Source of the DNA: an uncultured Collinsella sp.
Lineage (GTDB): Bacteria; Actinomycetota; Coriobacteriia; Coriobacteriales; Coriobacteriaceae
Assembly: GCA_934654775.1 (NCBI GenBank)
Contig: CAKUGR010000006.1
Span: forward strand, 62,001 to 126,000
Direction: 5' to 3'
Length of the DNA: 64,000 bases
The notes beneath the pieces were generated by a model. The model was not told the origin of the DNA and searched no databases. It saw only the letters and a program-made list of their open reading frames with translations. This document shows positions 54,824 to 63,675 of this stretch, piece after piece (position 1 is the first letter of the stretch; the number at the start of each line of letters is the position of its first letter). The position numbers were made by a program, and so were the translations under genes.

Positions 54824-55275
54824 AAAGCCCTCGGTTAGTCGAATACCACCATGCAATACTATCGCATCCCCCGCCCCCATAAGTTGCGGTGAAATAGTTC
54901 CTGCTCGCAGCCTTCAGCAGCAAAACCAGGCGGTCTTTTTGGGACGGGGCTCTTTTAGCTACCCTGGCCCTCAGATCGGCCCCCTTGCCACAAAAGGGGC
55001 CCATCTACTACGTTAACGCGGATGGCCCCGACCATGCCGAAAAATGAGAAAACAAAACCGCAGGTAGACGGCTTGCCGATTTTCAAAAAAGCCGGCTATG
55101 GTTGACCCCTACGGCTTAAACGTAGTAGATAGCCCATTTTCGTGGCACAGCACTATTCCATCCCAAATTGGCACCCCAGGCCCACTATAAGTTGCGGTGA
55201 AATAGGGACTGATGGCGCCGCTGGAGCCGCTAAACAGTCCGTATTTCACCGCAGCCTATGAGGGACGAAGGGGTT
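54824..55275. repeat. Intergenic region with family-F repeats and nested element E6
   Basis: AAGTTGCGGTGAAATAG occurs as a lone arm at about 54881 and as a full hairpin at 55190-55253. Between them is E6: arms GCCACAAAAGGGGCCCATCT... (54987-55014) and near-complement (about 55123-55150), with AAAACCGCAGGTA in the loop. The GntR promoter must lie near 54824-54880. Confidence 0.7.
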
Positions 55276-55710
55276 TTACAGGTTGACGATAATTGCCTGG
55301 GCGATTTCGTCGTACTGAGCCGGCTCGAGCGTGACGCGGCCGGGGTTCATGGCAAACACGTCGCCAAACTCAAACGGGTCGTTTTTGTACTTGGGGACGA
55401 TATGCACATGCAGATGATGCATGGTGTCGCCGTAAGCACCAAAGTTGATCTTGTCGGGGTTGAACGCCTTGTGCAGCGCGGCTGCGACGTGGCGGACATC
55501 GGCCATAAAGGCGGCGGCGTCCTCCTCGGACATGCAGGAGATGTCGTTGACGTGCTGCTTGGAGGCCACGATCACGCGACCCTTGTGGCTCTGCTCCTTA
55601 AACAAGATGAGCTTGCTGGCGGGCAGGTCGAGCATGGGAATGCCAAAGGCATCGACGAGCGTGTTGTCAGTCCCGCACATGCAGTACGAGCAATCGGTGT
55701 GCTGTTCCAT
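55276..55710 (-). CDS. HIT-family nucleotide hydrolase/transferase
   Basis: The 144-aa protein has the histidine triad HHLHVHIVP near residue 100 and an N-terminal CSYCMCGTDN that could bind zinc. HIT proteins hydrolyse or transfer nucleotidyl groups. The ATG at 55710 follows GAAAGGATCACC. Unexpectedly its promoter carries the exact 14-bp operator of the kdgK promoter, so it appears to belong to the KDG regulon. The 5' leader is about 100 bases and can form a loose stem. Confidence 0.9.
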   Translation of the reverse strand: MEQHTDCSYCMCGTDNTLVDAFGIPMLDLPASKLILFKEQSHKGRVIVASKQHVNDISCMSEEDAAAFMADVRHVAAALHKAFNPDKINFGAYGDTMHHLHVHIVPKYKNDPFEFGDVFAMNPGRVTLEPAQYDEIAQAIIVNL

Positions 55711-55818
55711 GGTGATCCTTTCGATCTGGGTGAAAGCGTTCGCCGCAATGCGACCGACGGGTGCAACCAAACAGCCCGGCAGTCCACGACGAACACACGA
55801 TACGCTCTCCAACCGTTG

Positions 55819-55832
55819 CGAAATCGGTTTCG
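55819..55832 (-). promoter_or_regulatory. LacI-type operator before the HIT gene
   Basis: On the minus strand CGAAACCGATTTCG directly follows CATACT, a probable -10 element. It is identical to the operators at 51699 and 55945. Confidence 0.75.
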
Positions 55833-55874
55833 AGTATGTCCTTGCCATGATACCGCCAACGAGTTGTTGCAATT

Positions 55875-55890
55875 AGGTGAGCGTTCACCT
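55875..55890. promoter_or_regulatory. Palindrome AGGTGAGCGTTCACCT
   Basis: A perfect-arm dyad between the divergent HIT and YczE promoters. The related GTGAACGTTCAC is found before the dehydrogenase gene at 62749-62760, so both may bind the same regulator. Confidence 0.5.
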
Positions 55891-55907
55891 TTTTATTATT
55901 TTTCTCT

Positions 55908-55958
55908 TTGCAAAAGGAATCCCGTGCGTATACTAAGGCTCAAACGAAACCGATTTCG
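55908..55958 (+). promoter_or_regulatory. Second KDG-regulon promoter with LacI-type operator
   Basis: TTGCAA at 55908 and TATACT at 55929 have the same 15-bp spacing as the kdgK promoter. CGAAACCGATTTCG is at 55945-55958, followed four bases later by element A copy 2. Confidence 0.75.
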
Positions 55959-55962
55959 TTAA

Positions 55963-56021
55963 GCGTGAGCAATAGGATGCTAAGACGCACCCTACCATCT
56001 TGGCATCCTATTGCCCACGTC
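55963..56021 (+). ncRNA. Structured leader element A (copy 2)
   Basis: An 18-nt stem (55963-55980 and 56003-56020, one mismatch and one G-U) carries the apex TAAGACGCACCCTACCATCTTG, which differs from copy 1 at only three positions, while the stem sequence is largely different. Confidence 0.7.
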
Positions 56022-56040
56022 CTGTCATTCACTTTTCTCC

Positions 56041-56173
56041 TGTCTCGTTAGCCCTTCAGTCCCATTCCGGCACAGCGAGACATTTCCTAGACGACTGACC
56101 GTGGGGCCGGCTTTTCTGCTTTTACAGCAGTGCCTCCGATAACCCTCTTTTGCCGGCCCAGGTCAGCCTTTTT
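56041..56173 (+). ncRNA. Candidate riboswitch-like element B (copy 2)
   Basis: Stem TGTCTCG/CGAGACA holds the loop with TCAGTC (56056-56061), able to pair with GACTGA (56093-56098). The alternative stem CTGACC + GGCCGGC pairs with GCCGGCC + GGTCAG and ends in CCTTTTT. AGCAGTGCCTCCGATAACC at 56126-56144 is identical to copy 1. It lies 28 bases before the YczE-like start. Confidence 0.72.
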
Positions 56174-56201
56174 ATTCACAACCGAAAGGACGGGCAGCAA
56201 T

Positions 56202-56882
56202 ATGCGACCGCTCATCATTATGAATGGCGAGAAGATCGATTGGTGCCACACCGTCATTAGGATGCTGATGTATCTGGCGGGCGTCGCGACGCTTGCCCTC
56301 GGCATGAGCATTCAGACCGCATCGGGCCTGGGCGTCGCCGCGCTTACCTGTTTTGCCACGACGCTGTCCATGCTCACTGGCAAGACACTCGGCTTTTGGA
56401 TCACCGCGACCTATGTCGTCTACATCGCCGCACAGGCAGCCATCTTGCGCCGCGAGTTCCAGCCCCGCATTTTGCTCGAGCTCTTTTTCTCAACGCTAAT
56501 CGGTGGCTTTACCGACTTCTTTATGGACGTTAACCCCCTGCATCCCACCGCGCTGCCGGCACAGGTCGCGACCATGCTGCTCTCGCTTGCCATCACCGCG
56601 TTTGGCGTGAGCCTCGTCGTCAACATGGGCGTCGTTCCCAACGCGCCCGACGGCTTGGTGCAGGTCATTGCCGAAAAACTCAAGCGCCGCTTTGGCGATG
56701 TGAAGGTCGTATTCGATTGCTCGCACGTCGCCGCCTCGCTCGCGTTGTCGCTGGTCTTTATGCACAACCTGGGCGGCTTTGGCGTCACGACCGCCATCTC
56801 GGCACTATTCCTGGGCCATGTCATCAACATCGCCAACAAGCTGTTCGCCCAGCGCTTTATCCGCGCGGCATTCGGAAAATAG
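56202..56882 (+). CDS. YczE/YitT-like integral membrane protein
   Basis: The 226-aa protein has about five hydrophobic segments (residues 15-40, 50-68, 85-100, 125-150, 180-205) and the phrase GLGVAALTCFATTLS that resembles YczE/YyaS/YitT proteins. The function of the family is not settled. ATG 56202 follows ACCGAAAGGACGGGCAGCAAT; an earlier ATG at 56130 lies inside element B. The KDG operator, element A and element B in its leader suggest it transports or senses a sugar acid or metabolite of that route. Confidence 0.78.
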   Translation: MRPLIIMNGEKIDWCHTVIRMLMYLAGVATLALGMSIQTASGLGVAALTCFATTLSMLTGKTLGFWITATYVVYIAAQAAILRREFQPRILLELFFSTLIGGFTDFFMDVNPLHPTALPAQVATMLLSLAITAFGVSLVVNMGVVPNAPDGLVQVIAEKLKRRFGDVKVVFDCSHVAASLALSLVFMHNLGGFGVTTAISALFLGHVINIANKLFAQRFIRAAFGK

Positions 56883-56908
56883 CACCACCGCGAGAACCCG
56901 CGAGCAGC

Positions 56909-56969
56909 GCTATACGTTGCTATATCTCACTATACTTTGCTATATCTTGCTATATCTTGCTATAAATCG
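56909..56969 (+). repeat. Tandem TTGCTATATC decamer repeats
   Basis: Variants of GCTATATCTT repeat four to five times, AT-rich within GC-rich DNA, directly after the membrane-protein gene. They are followed by a bidirectional terminator at 56993-57020 (AGGCCCAAGCC/GGCTTGGGCCT). Confidence 0.75.
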
Positions 56970-56992
56970 ACCGTTGCCAGCCAACATACGAC

Positions 56993-57020
56993 AGGCCCAA
57001 GCCAACAAAGGCTTGGGCCT
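56993..57020. terminator. Bidirectional terminator
   Basis: Perfect 11-bp stem with loop AACAAA between two converging genes. Confidence 0.75.
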
Positions 57021-57044
57021 GTGTAGCAATATGGCTCTTTTGAG

Positions 57045-58298
57045 CTACGCGCGTTCGTATTTCGTGGCGCGTCCCGTCCCCTGCTTTACAACCGCGTTTC
57101 GTTTGAGCAGAGATTCAAGTGCCGTCAGCGTCCGGGTGCGACTCAACCCTGCCTGCTTCTCAATCTCGCTTCGCGACATTACGCGACCGCCCGACAAGGC
57201 CTTGAGAACCTGAACCTCTTCCTCGGACCCTTCAAAGGCATCGGTAACGGGCAACGTGACGGTCACCATGCCGCCGCGAACATCAAAAATCGGCTGGCTC
57301 AGAGAATCTCGATACGCACGCCTGATTCGCGCGATTCCCGTGCCGAATTTCTCGATGTAATCCAGCTTTAGAAAGACTTCGGCAACAATTGGATTTCGGA
57401 GCACGGATATTTGCCCATACAGGTATTGCTCCGTCGTCAAGCCGGCGGGCAGCGATCCCGGCGAAGTCACAACGACACGGTCATTGTACAGGGCAACCTG
57501 AACATTCGCTTGCACATCCCACGTCCGATGCACCAGAGCATTTGCAACCGCCTCGCGAAATGCCTCGAGGGGAATACGATCGGCCTGCACGCGTTCGAAG
57601 CCCTCAATGCGCTCATAACGATAGTAGCGTACGAACATGGCCACTGCCCTGTCCACCTGCTCGATCACCGATACACCCACTGTTGTCTCGCGATCAAAAA
57701 TCACATCTTCGCTCTCACCAAACCGAACGCAGTCAATACCCGGGAACTCGTTCTCGTCTGCCAAAAGCGCTGCAGCATTGGTATAGCCGTCCCTGCCGAG
57801 CAAACGAAGTGTACGCATAATGTCCGGCGTGAGCTCCGAAATGCCTAGGTGATCAATGCATTTGTGCTCCAGCGCATGAAAACTCAGGTCCTGGCGGGCC
57901 GACGTGAGCGCATCGAACGTCAGGTTACTGCCCTCAAGCGTCAGCCTGCCATACTCAAACCGGTCGACCTCCACCGTCGCCGAATCGTTACGCCTGTAAG
58001 CCTTTCCCTTGCTTCGATAAGGCTTGTCCTGGCCCTCATAAACCGTAAGGGTTACGGTCCCGCGTTTCTCATCGGGTTCAAGTGAATAACGAGGCGCGGG
58101 GTCAAAACTGTCATTAATCATGTTCTCGATGCGAAGACATTCTTCAACCGGATTGGCAAGACCGACTGCAACGCCCTCGTCATCAACGCCAAATTCGATC
58201 TTGCCTGTCCCATAGTTTGCATAGGCGCTCACCGTTTTAAGAAACGTCGGCGTGACGCTTTCCTTGTATTCGACGGTAGGGCTTTCTCTAACAACCAT
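57045..58298 (-). CDS. AlbA_2 (Schlafen-like) domain / ATP-binding regulator
   Basis: The 417-aa protein opens with an AlbA_2/AAA_4 domain (VEYKESVTPTFLKTVSAYAN, GKIEFGVDDEG), followed by a GHKL-type ATP-binding C-terminal module (EAVANALVHRTWD, GTGIARIRRAY) and a winged helix (MSRSEIEKQAGLSRTRTL). These are putative transcriptional regulators or nucleic-acid-binding ATPases. It has a perfect TATAAT -10 at 58337-58342 (minus strand) with GTTTGCGTAC twice just upstream, consistent with autoregulation. The target is unknown. Confidence 0.85.
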   Translation of the reverse strand: MVVRESPTVEYKESVTPTFLKTVSAYANYGTGKIEFGVDDEGVAVGLANPVEECLRIENMINDSFDPAPRYSLEPDEKRGTVTLTVYEGQDKPYRSKGKAYRRNDSATVEVDRFEYGRLTLEGSNLTFDALTSARQDLSFHALEHKCIDHLGISELTPDIMRTLRLLGRDGYTNAAALLADENEFPGIDCVRFGESEDVIFDRETTVGVSVIEQVDRAVAMFVRYYRYERIEGFERVQADRIPLEAFREAVANALVHRTWDVQANVQVALYNDRVVVTSPGSLPAGLTTEQYLYGQISVLRNPIVAEVFLKLDYIEKFGTGIARIRRAYRDSLSQPIFDVRGGMVTVTLPVTDAFEGSEEEVQVLKALSGGRVMSRSEIEKQAGLSRTRTLTALESLLKRNAVVKQGTGRATKYERA

Positions 58299-58495
58299 AC
58301 GCGCGGCACCTCTCTTTTCACACTCATCTGAATCGTATTATAAGACGAAAACCGTTTGCGTACTGATTTTTACCAAACGTAAATGATTTTCGTACGGTTT
58401 GCGTACGGAAATGAGACGCATATTTCGCTTTTGTCTTGTTATTCGCCAGACGTAACACACTTTCGTCCGGCAATACGTCCGCAATCCAGACGAAA
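58299..58495. promoter_or_regulatory. Promoter region with repeated GTTTGCGTAC boxes
   Basis: TATAAT on the minus strand is at 58337-58342. GTTTGCGTAC occurs at 58354-58363 and 58397-58406, with a related AAACGTA box at about 58375, so these boxes overlap the -35 region of the AlbA_2 gene. Confidence 0.6.
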
Positions 58496-58527
58496 AGAGC
58501 CCCGAGCTCGTAAGAACTCGGGGCTCT
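58496..58527 (-). terminator. Rho-independent terminator of the gntP-dehydratase operon
   Basis: A 14-nt stem (AGAGCCCCGAGTTC / GAGCTCGGGGCTCT) is followed on the minus strand by TTTTCG, 45 bases past the dehydratase stop. Confidence 0.88.
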
Positions 58528-58572
58528 TTGTGCCGCGCATCTATGAGAGGAGAAATTCGATGCGTACGGGCG

Positions 58573-60351
58573 CTACTCCATGTAGCCACCCTGAATGGCG
58601 GAGACTGCATGCTCGGTAAAGAACTTGAGCGTGCCGGAGGTATAGCGGTTAGCCTTGGGCTTCCAAGCGGCGCGACGCTCGGCCAGGACGGCGTCGACCT
58701 CGGCCGGCTCCATCTCCTTGCCGGCGATGCCCACGATGGACAGCGAGCGCTCGGGGATGTTGATCTGGACGAGGTCGCCCTCCTCGATCAGGGCAATCGG
58801 GCCGCCCACAGCAGCCTCGGGCGAAACGTGACCGATAGCCGGGCCCTTGGAGGCGCCGGAGAAGCGGCCGTCGGTGATCAGGGCAATGGAAGCGCCGAGC
58901 TCGGGGTCGCTGGCGATAGCCTCGGTGGTGTAGAACATCTCGGGCATACCGGAACCCTTGGGGCCCTCGTAGCGGATGATGACGGCGTCGCCAGGCTTGA
59001 CCTCGTGCGTCAGGACGGCGTGGATGGCGTCCTCCTCGCAGTCGAACGGACGGGCCTTAAGCGTAGCCTGGAACATCTCGCGCGGAACAACGGTGTGCTT
59101 GACGACAGCGCCCTCGGGGGCAAGGTTGCCGTGCAGGATGGCGATGGAGCCGTCGGTGCCGAAGGTCTGGTCGAACGGACGAATGATGTCCTCGCGCTTG
59201 AGGTTCCACTTCTCCAGGTAGCGACCGCACTTCTCGTAGTAACCGTTGTTCTTGAGGTCCTCGAGGTTCTCGCCGAGGGTCTTGCCGGTGACGGTCATGA
59301 CGTCGAGGTGGAGCATCGACTTGATCTCCTCCATGATGCGCGGCACGCCGCCCGCATAGTAGAAGAACTGCGCCGGCCACTCGCCTGCGGGACGAACGTT
59401 GAGCAGGTAGTGGGCGCCACGGTGCAGACGATCGAAGTCGTCGGCGGACATCTCGATGCCAAACTCACGGGCGATCGCGGGGATGTGCAGCAGCGAGTTG
59501 GTGGAGCCGGAAATGGCGCCGTGGACCATGATGAGGTTCTCGAAGGACTCCTTGGTCACGATGTCGCGCGGGCACAGGTTGTGCTCGGAGAGCCACACGG
59601 ACTGGCGGCCGGCCTCGCGGGCGAACTCGCGCAGGTCGGAGCTGGTGGCGGGCAGCAGAGCCGTGCCAGGAAGCATGAGGCCCAGGGCCTCGGCCGTGAC
59701 CTGCATGGTCGAAGCGGTGCCCATGAAGGAGCAAGCGCCGCAGCTGGGGCAAGCGTTGTGTTTGGCGAACTCAAGCTCCTCGCGGGAGATCTCGCCGCGC
59801 TCGTAGCGGGCGGAGATGGCGCCGAGCTGCTCGAGGGTCAGCAGGTCGGGGCCGGCATCCATGACGCCGCCGGTGACGACGATCGACGGGATGTTGATGC
59901 GGCCCATGGCCATGAGGTTCGCGGGCAGACCCTTATCGCAGCTGGCGACAAAGACGCCGGCGTCGAACGGGGTAGCCTTGGCGTGAATCTCGATCATGTT
60001 GGCGATCATGTCGCGGCTGGGCAGCGAGTAGTTGATGCCGTCGTGACCCTGGGCCTCGCCGTCGCAAATATCGGTGCAGAAGTAACGGGCACCGTGGCCA
60101 CCAGCCTCGGCAACACCGGCGCGCACCTCCTCGACCAGCTCAAACAGGCCGGCAGAACCCGGGTGCGAGTCGCCGAACGTCGACTCGATGATGACCTGCG
60201 GCTTGTCCAGGTCCTCGATGCTCCAGCCAGAGCCCAGACGCAGCGGGTCCATCTCGGGGCTGATGGTGCGGAACTTGCCGGAACGCGGCTGCAGCTTGGC
60301 AACCAGCTCGGCGGCCTCCTGCTGAATCTGCTCTTTAGTCTTCTCGTCCAT
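58573..60351 (-). CDS. ilvD: IlvD/Edd-family dehydratase (dihydroxy-acid or sugar-acid)
   Basis: The 592-aa Fe-S enzyme has the family Cys at [24 protein letters not shown] and [15 protein letters not shown], and [12 protein letters not shown]. By eye it is closer to IlvD than to Edd, but it follows a gluconate-type permease by 67 bases and lies among KDG genes. A role as gluconate (or another aldonate) dehydratase making KDG directly is therefore as likely as one in branched-chain amino acids. No other ilv gene is nearby. The ATG is preceded by a purine-rich AAAGGAG. Confidence 0.85.
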   Translation of the reverse strand: MDEKTKEQIQQEAAELVAKLQPRSGKFRTISPEMDPLRLGSGWSIEDLDKPQVIIESTFGDSHPGSAGLFELVEEVRAGVAEAGGHGARYFCTDICDGEAQGHDGINYSLPSRDMIANMIEIHAKATPFDAGVFVASCDKGLPANLMAMGRINIPSIVVTGGVMDAGPDLLTLEQLGAISARYERGEISREELEFAKHNACPSCGACSFMGTASTMQVTAEALGLMLPGTALLPATSSDLREFAREAGRQSVWLSEHNLCPRDIVTKESFENLIMVHGAISGSTNSLLHIPAIAREFGIEMSADDFDRLHRGAHYLLNVRPAGEWPAQFFYYAGGVPRIMEEIKSMLHLDVMTVTGKTLGENLEDLKNNGYYEKCGRYLEKWNLKREDIIRPFDQTFGTDGSIAILHGNLAPEGAVVKHTVVPREMFQATLKARPFDCEEDAIHAVLTHEVKPGDAVIIRYEGPKGSGMPEMFYTTEAIASDPELGASIALITDGRFSGASKGPAIGHVSPEAAVGGPIALIEEGDLVQINIPERSLSIVGIAGKEMEPAEVDAVLAERRAAWKPKANRYTSGTLKFFTEHAVSAIQGGYME

Positions 60352-60418
60352 GGTGTACTCCTTTGGTTTAAGGCTTACTTGGTTTGGTTATCGATTGATG
60401 CGACGCGCTGGCTTGCGA

Positions 60419-61780
60419 TTAGGCGAAGAACGAGATCACCAGGGCGCAGGCGAGGCCCGAAAGACCGATGATCGTCTCCATGATGGTCCAGGACTTGAGG
60501 GTGGTCTTCTCGTCGATCTCGAGGAACGAAGAGCACATCCAGAAGCCGGCATCGTTGACGTGCGAGAGCGCCGTGGCGCCACCGCAGATGGCAAGGCAGA
60601 TGGCGGCACGCATGAGCACCGAGGCGCCGGCGACCGCAGGCATAGCGGCCATAATGCCCGAAGCCATGGTCATGGACACGATGGAGCTGCCGACCGAGGC
60701 GCGGACGAGCGCGGCGATGAGGAAGCCGACGACCACGAGGGGCAGCGGGCAGCTCTCGAGCACGGGGCCGATAACCTGGCCCAGACCGCAGTCCTGCAGC
60801 ATCCAGCGGATGACGCCGCCGCAGGCGATGACCAGCAAGATCATGCCGACGGGCTTGAGCGAACGGTCGAGCAGGGCCTTGAGCTCGGCACCGGTGTAGC
60901 CGCGGCGAGCGCCCAGCAGGTACATGGCGACAAGTGTGGCGATGGTGAGCGCGACGAACGGCTTGCCCAGAAAGGCGAGGATCGAGGCGACCTCGGCGGG
61001 CATGGGGATATACGAAGACAGCGTGCCCAGCAGGATCAGGCACAGCGGGGTGAGCACGATGGCGAGGACCATGTCAAAGGAGGGAAGCTCCTTGTCGTCG
61101 CTCGCGCCCTCGGCGGAGGTGAAGTGCTCGGGGACGTCGGTGAAGATGCGGCCACCCACGTTGCGGCCCCAGACGACACCGGCGACAGCCATGGCGATAA
61201 AGGCGGCGGGGATGCCGACGAGAATCATGGTGCCCAGGTCGACGCCGAGCGTACCGGCGACCAGAACCGAACCGGCCGAAGGCGGCACGAAGGCATAGCC
61301 GGCTGCCAGTCCCGCGAGCAGGGCAATGCCATAGTAGAGGGTCGATTTTTTGGTCTGCGATGCCACGCTAAACGCGAGCGGGATCAAAACGACCACGCCG
61401 GCCTCAAAGAACACCGTGGTGCCGATGACCAGGCCGGTGATGCCCAGCGCCCAGCTGGAGTGACCCTGGCCAAAGGTGTCGATGAAGGTCTGGGCGATCT
61501 TCTTGGCGCCGCCGCTCTCCTCCAGGATCTGGCCGAACATCGAGCCCAAGCCAATGAGCAGTGCGATGTTTTGCAGCGTGGCGCCCACGCCCTTGGTGAC
61601 GGTATCGGCCACCAGGTCGAGCGGCATGCCGGCACCGATGCCGATCGCAAGTGCCGAAACCATCATCGACAGCACGGGATGCAGCTTGAACTTAATGATG
61701 AGCGCAAGCAGCAGTGCGATGCCCACGATGGCGGCGATGACGAGCCTGGTGGGGTCTGCCATAAACGTTGGGTCTGACAT
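60419..61780 (-). CDS. GntP-family gluconate:H+ symporter
   Basis: This 453-aa permease has twelve or more hydrophobic segments and GntP features such as LIKFKLHPVLSMMVSALAIG near residue 25 and SIVSMTMASGIMAAMP near 340. It would import gluconate or a related sugar acid with protons. GGAGGAAAG precedes the ATG. It heads an operon with the dehydratase and is divergent from a FadR-type regulator, with symmetric CATCAGACC sites between. Confidence 0.9.
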   Translation of the reverse strand: MSDPTFMADPTRLVIAAIVGIALLLALIIKFKLHPVLSMMVSALAIGIGAGMPLDLVADTVTKGVGATLQNIALLIGLGSMFGQILEESGGAKKIAQTFIDTFGQGHSSWALGITGLVIGTTVFFEAGVVVLIPLAFSVASQTKKSTLYYGIALLAGLAAGYAFVPPSAGSVLVAGTLGVDLGTMILVGIPAAFIAMAVAGVVWGRNVGGRIFTDVPEHFTSAEGASDDKELPSFDMVLAIVLTPLCLILLGTLSSYIPMPAEVASILAFLGKPFVALTIATLVAMYLLGARRGYTGAELKALLDRSLKPVGMILLVIACGGVIRWMLQDCGLGQVIGPVLESCPLPLVVVGFLIAALVRASVGSSIVSMTMASGIMAAMPAVAGASVLMRAAICLAICGGATALSHVNDAGFWMCSSFLEIDEKTTLKSWTIMETIIGLSGLACALVISFFA

Positions 61781-61793
61781 CTTTCCTCCAATT

Positions 61794-61887
61794 CATCAGA
61801 CCTTTTGAATTCGGCTAGAACTATAGCTTGTTTCTGAAAGGTCTGATGTTTCATTTTGAAATTTGTTCAAAATACATCTGATGTATT
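61794..61887. promoter_or_regulatory. GntR-type operator sites between gntP and its regulator
   Basis: CATCAGACCTTT at 61794 and its exact inverse AAAGGTCTGATG at 61837-61848 face each other. AATACATCTGATGTATT at 61871-61887 is a third, near-perfect dyad with the same CATCTGATG core. Two GCGAACGGTA copies follow at about 61890 and 61910. Confidence 0.65.
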
Positions 61888-62013
61888 TGGCGAACGGTAG
61901 TATTTGCACAGCGAACGGTATATCTGGGCCGCGCGATTCGGGCGCAACGGCCAATGTTGCGCCCATGGTGCGCTAAAATAGCTCAGATGAATTTTGTAAT
62001 GAGAGGTAGAGCT

Positions 62014-62706
62014 ATGGCCCGCGCCGAATTGGGACTCCCCGAGCAGATTTCCGAGAAAATCATTCAACTGATCCTGGACGAGAACCTTGGACAGGGCGAT
62101 CGCCTGCCCAAGGAAGCCGTGCTGGTTGAGCGCCTGGGCGCCGGCCGAAGCACCGTGCGCGAGGCCATGAAGCTGCTGCAGTCGCGCAACATCGTGCGTA
62201 TTAAACAGGGGTCGGGCACCTATGTGGCGTCCAACCCCGGCGTTGCCGATGACCCGCTGGGCTTCACCTTTATCGATGACAAGCAGCGTCTGGCGCGCGA
62301 CCTGCTCGAAGTGCGCTTTATGATCGAGCCGCAGATGGCAAGCATGGCGGCCGAACACGCGACCGACGACCAGATTGCCTGCATCAAGGAGCTCTGCGAC
62401 GAGTCCCAGCGCCTGGCAGAGGCCGGCAAGGACTACTCCGCCGCCGACACCGCATTCCACAACGCCATTGCCGAGAGCTGCGGCAACCTCGTCGTTCCCC
62501 GCCTGATGGGCGTGCTCAAGGCATCCGTTCCCCTCTTTATCGACGTTACGGGCAAAAAGCTCGTCGAGGAGACCATCCGCACACACCGCGGCGTGGCCGA
62601 CGCCATCGAGGCGCGCAACCCCACCGCCGCACACGATGCGATGTATCTGCACCTGGTCTACAACCGCAACATGATCGCGGAAGGCGCACAGGCGAAAAGT
62701 GAGTAG
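62014..62706 (+). CDS. FadR-type GntR regulator of the gluconate operon
   Basis: The 230-aa protein has the GntR winged helix (ISEKIIQLILDENLGQGDRL, AGRSTVREAMKLLQSRNIV, residues 8-75) and a helical FCD domain with the metal residues DTAFHNAIAE and RTHRGVADAI. It is divergent from gntP and probably represses it until gluconate or KDG binds. ATG 62014 follows GAGAGGTAGAGCT. The dehydrogenase gene follows on the same strand but has its own promoter region. Confidence 0.9.
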   Translation: MARAELGLPEQISEKIIQLILDENLGQGDRLPKEAVLVERLGAGRSTVREAMKLLQSRNIVRIKQGSGTYVASNPGVADDPLGFTFIDDKQRLARDLLEVRFMIEPQMASMAAEHATDDQIACIKELCDESQRLAEAGKDYSAADTAFHNAIAESCGNLVVPRLMGVLKASVPLFIDVTGKKLVEETIRTHRGVADAIEARNPTAAHDAMYLHLVYNRNMIAEGAQAKSE

Positions 62707-62734
62707 AGGGCATCGCAACAACCAATTTCAACCA

Positions 62735-62808
62735 TTCACCTTTTAAAAGTGAACGTTCACCTATTTTTAGGAGAATAGGGGCGTTAATTCCTTTAGTTCT
62801 CCTATACT
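62735..62808 (+). promoter_or_regulatory. Operator palindromes and -10 before the dehydrogenase
   Basis: TTCACCTTTTAAAAGTGAA (62735-62753) and GTGAACGTTCAC (62749-62760) overlap. TATACT at 62803-62808 is a likely -10. The GTGAACGTTCAC dyad resembles the one at 55875-55890. Confidence 0.5.
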
Positions 62809-62865
62809 GAGCTTGTATTAGAAGCAAGACTTATATAGATGAACGTTTCTTTTGAAAGGATCGCT

Positions 62866-63675
62866 ATGTCTGATCTTATGGACAGCTTCCGCCTGGATGG
62901 CAAGGTCGCGCTCGTGACCGGCGCCACCTATGGCATTGGCATGGCCATTGCCGAGGCGCTCGGCGAGGCCGGCGCCAAGATCGCCTTTAACGCGCGTCAC
63001 GCCGACAAGGTCACCGAGGCCGAGAAGCACTACCGCGAGCTGGGCTTTGAGGCTCACGGCTACGTGGCCGACGTCACCGACGAGGCCGTCGTCGCCGAGC
63101 TCGTCGCCAAGATCGAGGCCGATTTTGGCACCACGCCCGACATTCTGGTCAACAACGCCGGTGTTATCCAGCGCACCCCCATGCTCGACATGAGTGCCGA
63201 GGACTTCCGTCGCGTCGTCGACATCGACCTTAACGCCCCGTTCATCGTCTCCAAGGTCTGCCTACCCGGCATGATCGCCAAGGGTCACGGCAAGATCATC
63301 AACATCTGCTCGATGATGAGCGAGCTTGGCCGCGAGACCATCGCCGGCTACGCTGCCGCCAAGGGTGGCCTGAAGATGCTCACCAAGAACATCTGCTCCG
63401 AGTTTGGTGAGGCCAACATCCAGTGCAACGGCATTGGGCCTGGCTATATCGCCACGCCGCAGACCGCGCCGCTGCGCGAGACGCAGCCCGACGGCAGCCG
63501 TCACCCGTTTGACCAGTTCATCATCGCCAAGACCCCGGCCGCCCGTTGGGGCACGCCCGAGGACCTGAAGGGCCCCGCCGTGTTCCTGGCCTCCGATGCC
63601 TCGAACTTCGTCAACGGCCACATCCTCTACGTCGACGGCGGCATCCTAGCTTACATCGGCAAACAACCGCAGTAG
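62866..63675 (+). CDS. SDR oxidoreductase, KduD / gluconate 5-dehydrogenase-like
   Basis: The 269-aa short-chain dehydrogenase has the cofactor loop VTGATYGIGMAIAE near residue 16, NNAGV near 92, catalytic Ser in ICSMMSELG near 147 and YAAAKG near 162. Best functional guesses are 2-keto-3-deoxygluconate 5-dehydrogenase (KduD/DhuD) or gluconate 5-dehydrogenase. The start ATG 62866 follows TTGAAAGGATCGCT. An RpiB/LacAB-like gene follows, and the DhuI-DhuD pair for unsaturated uronates has exactly this composition, which favours reduction to KDG. Confidence 0.88.
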   Translation: MSDLMDSFRLDGKVALVTGATYGIGMAIAEALGEAGAKIAFNARHADKVTEAEKHYRELGFEAHGYVADVTDEAVVAELVAKIEADFGTTPDILVNNAGVIQRTPMLDMSAEDFRRVVDIDLNAPFIVSKVCLPGMIAKGHGKIINICSMMSELGRETIAGYAAAKGGLKMLTKNICSEFGEANIQCNGIGPGYIATPQTAPLRETQPDGSRHPFDQFIIAKTPAARWGTPEDLKGPAVFLASDASNFVNGHILYVDGGILAYIGKQPQ

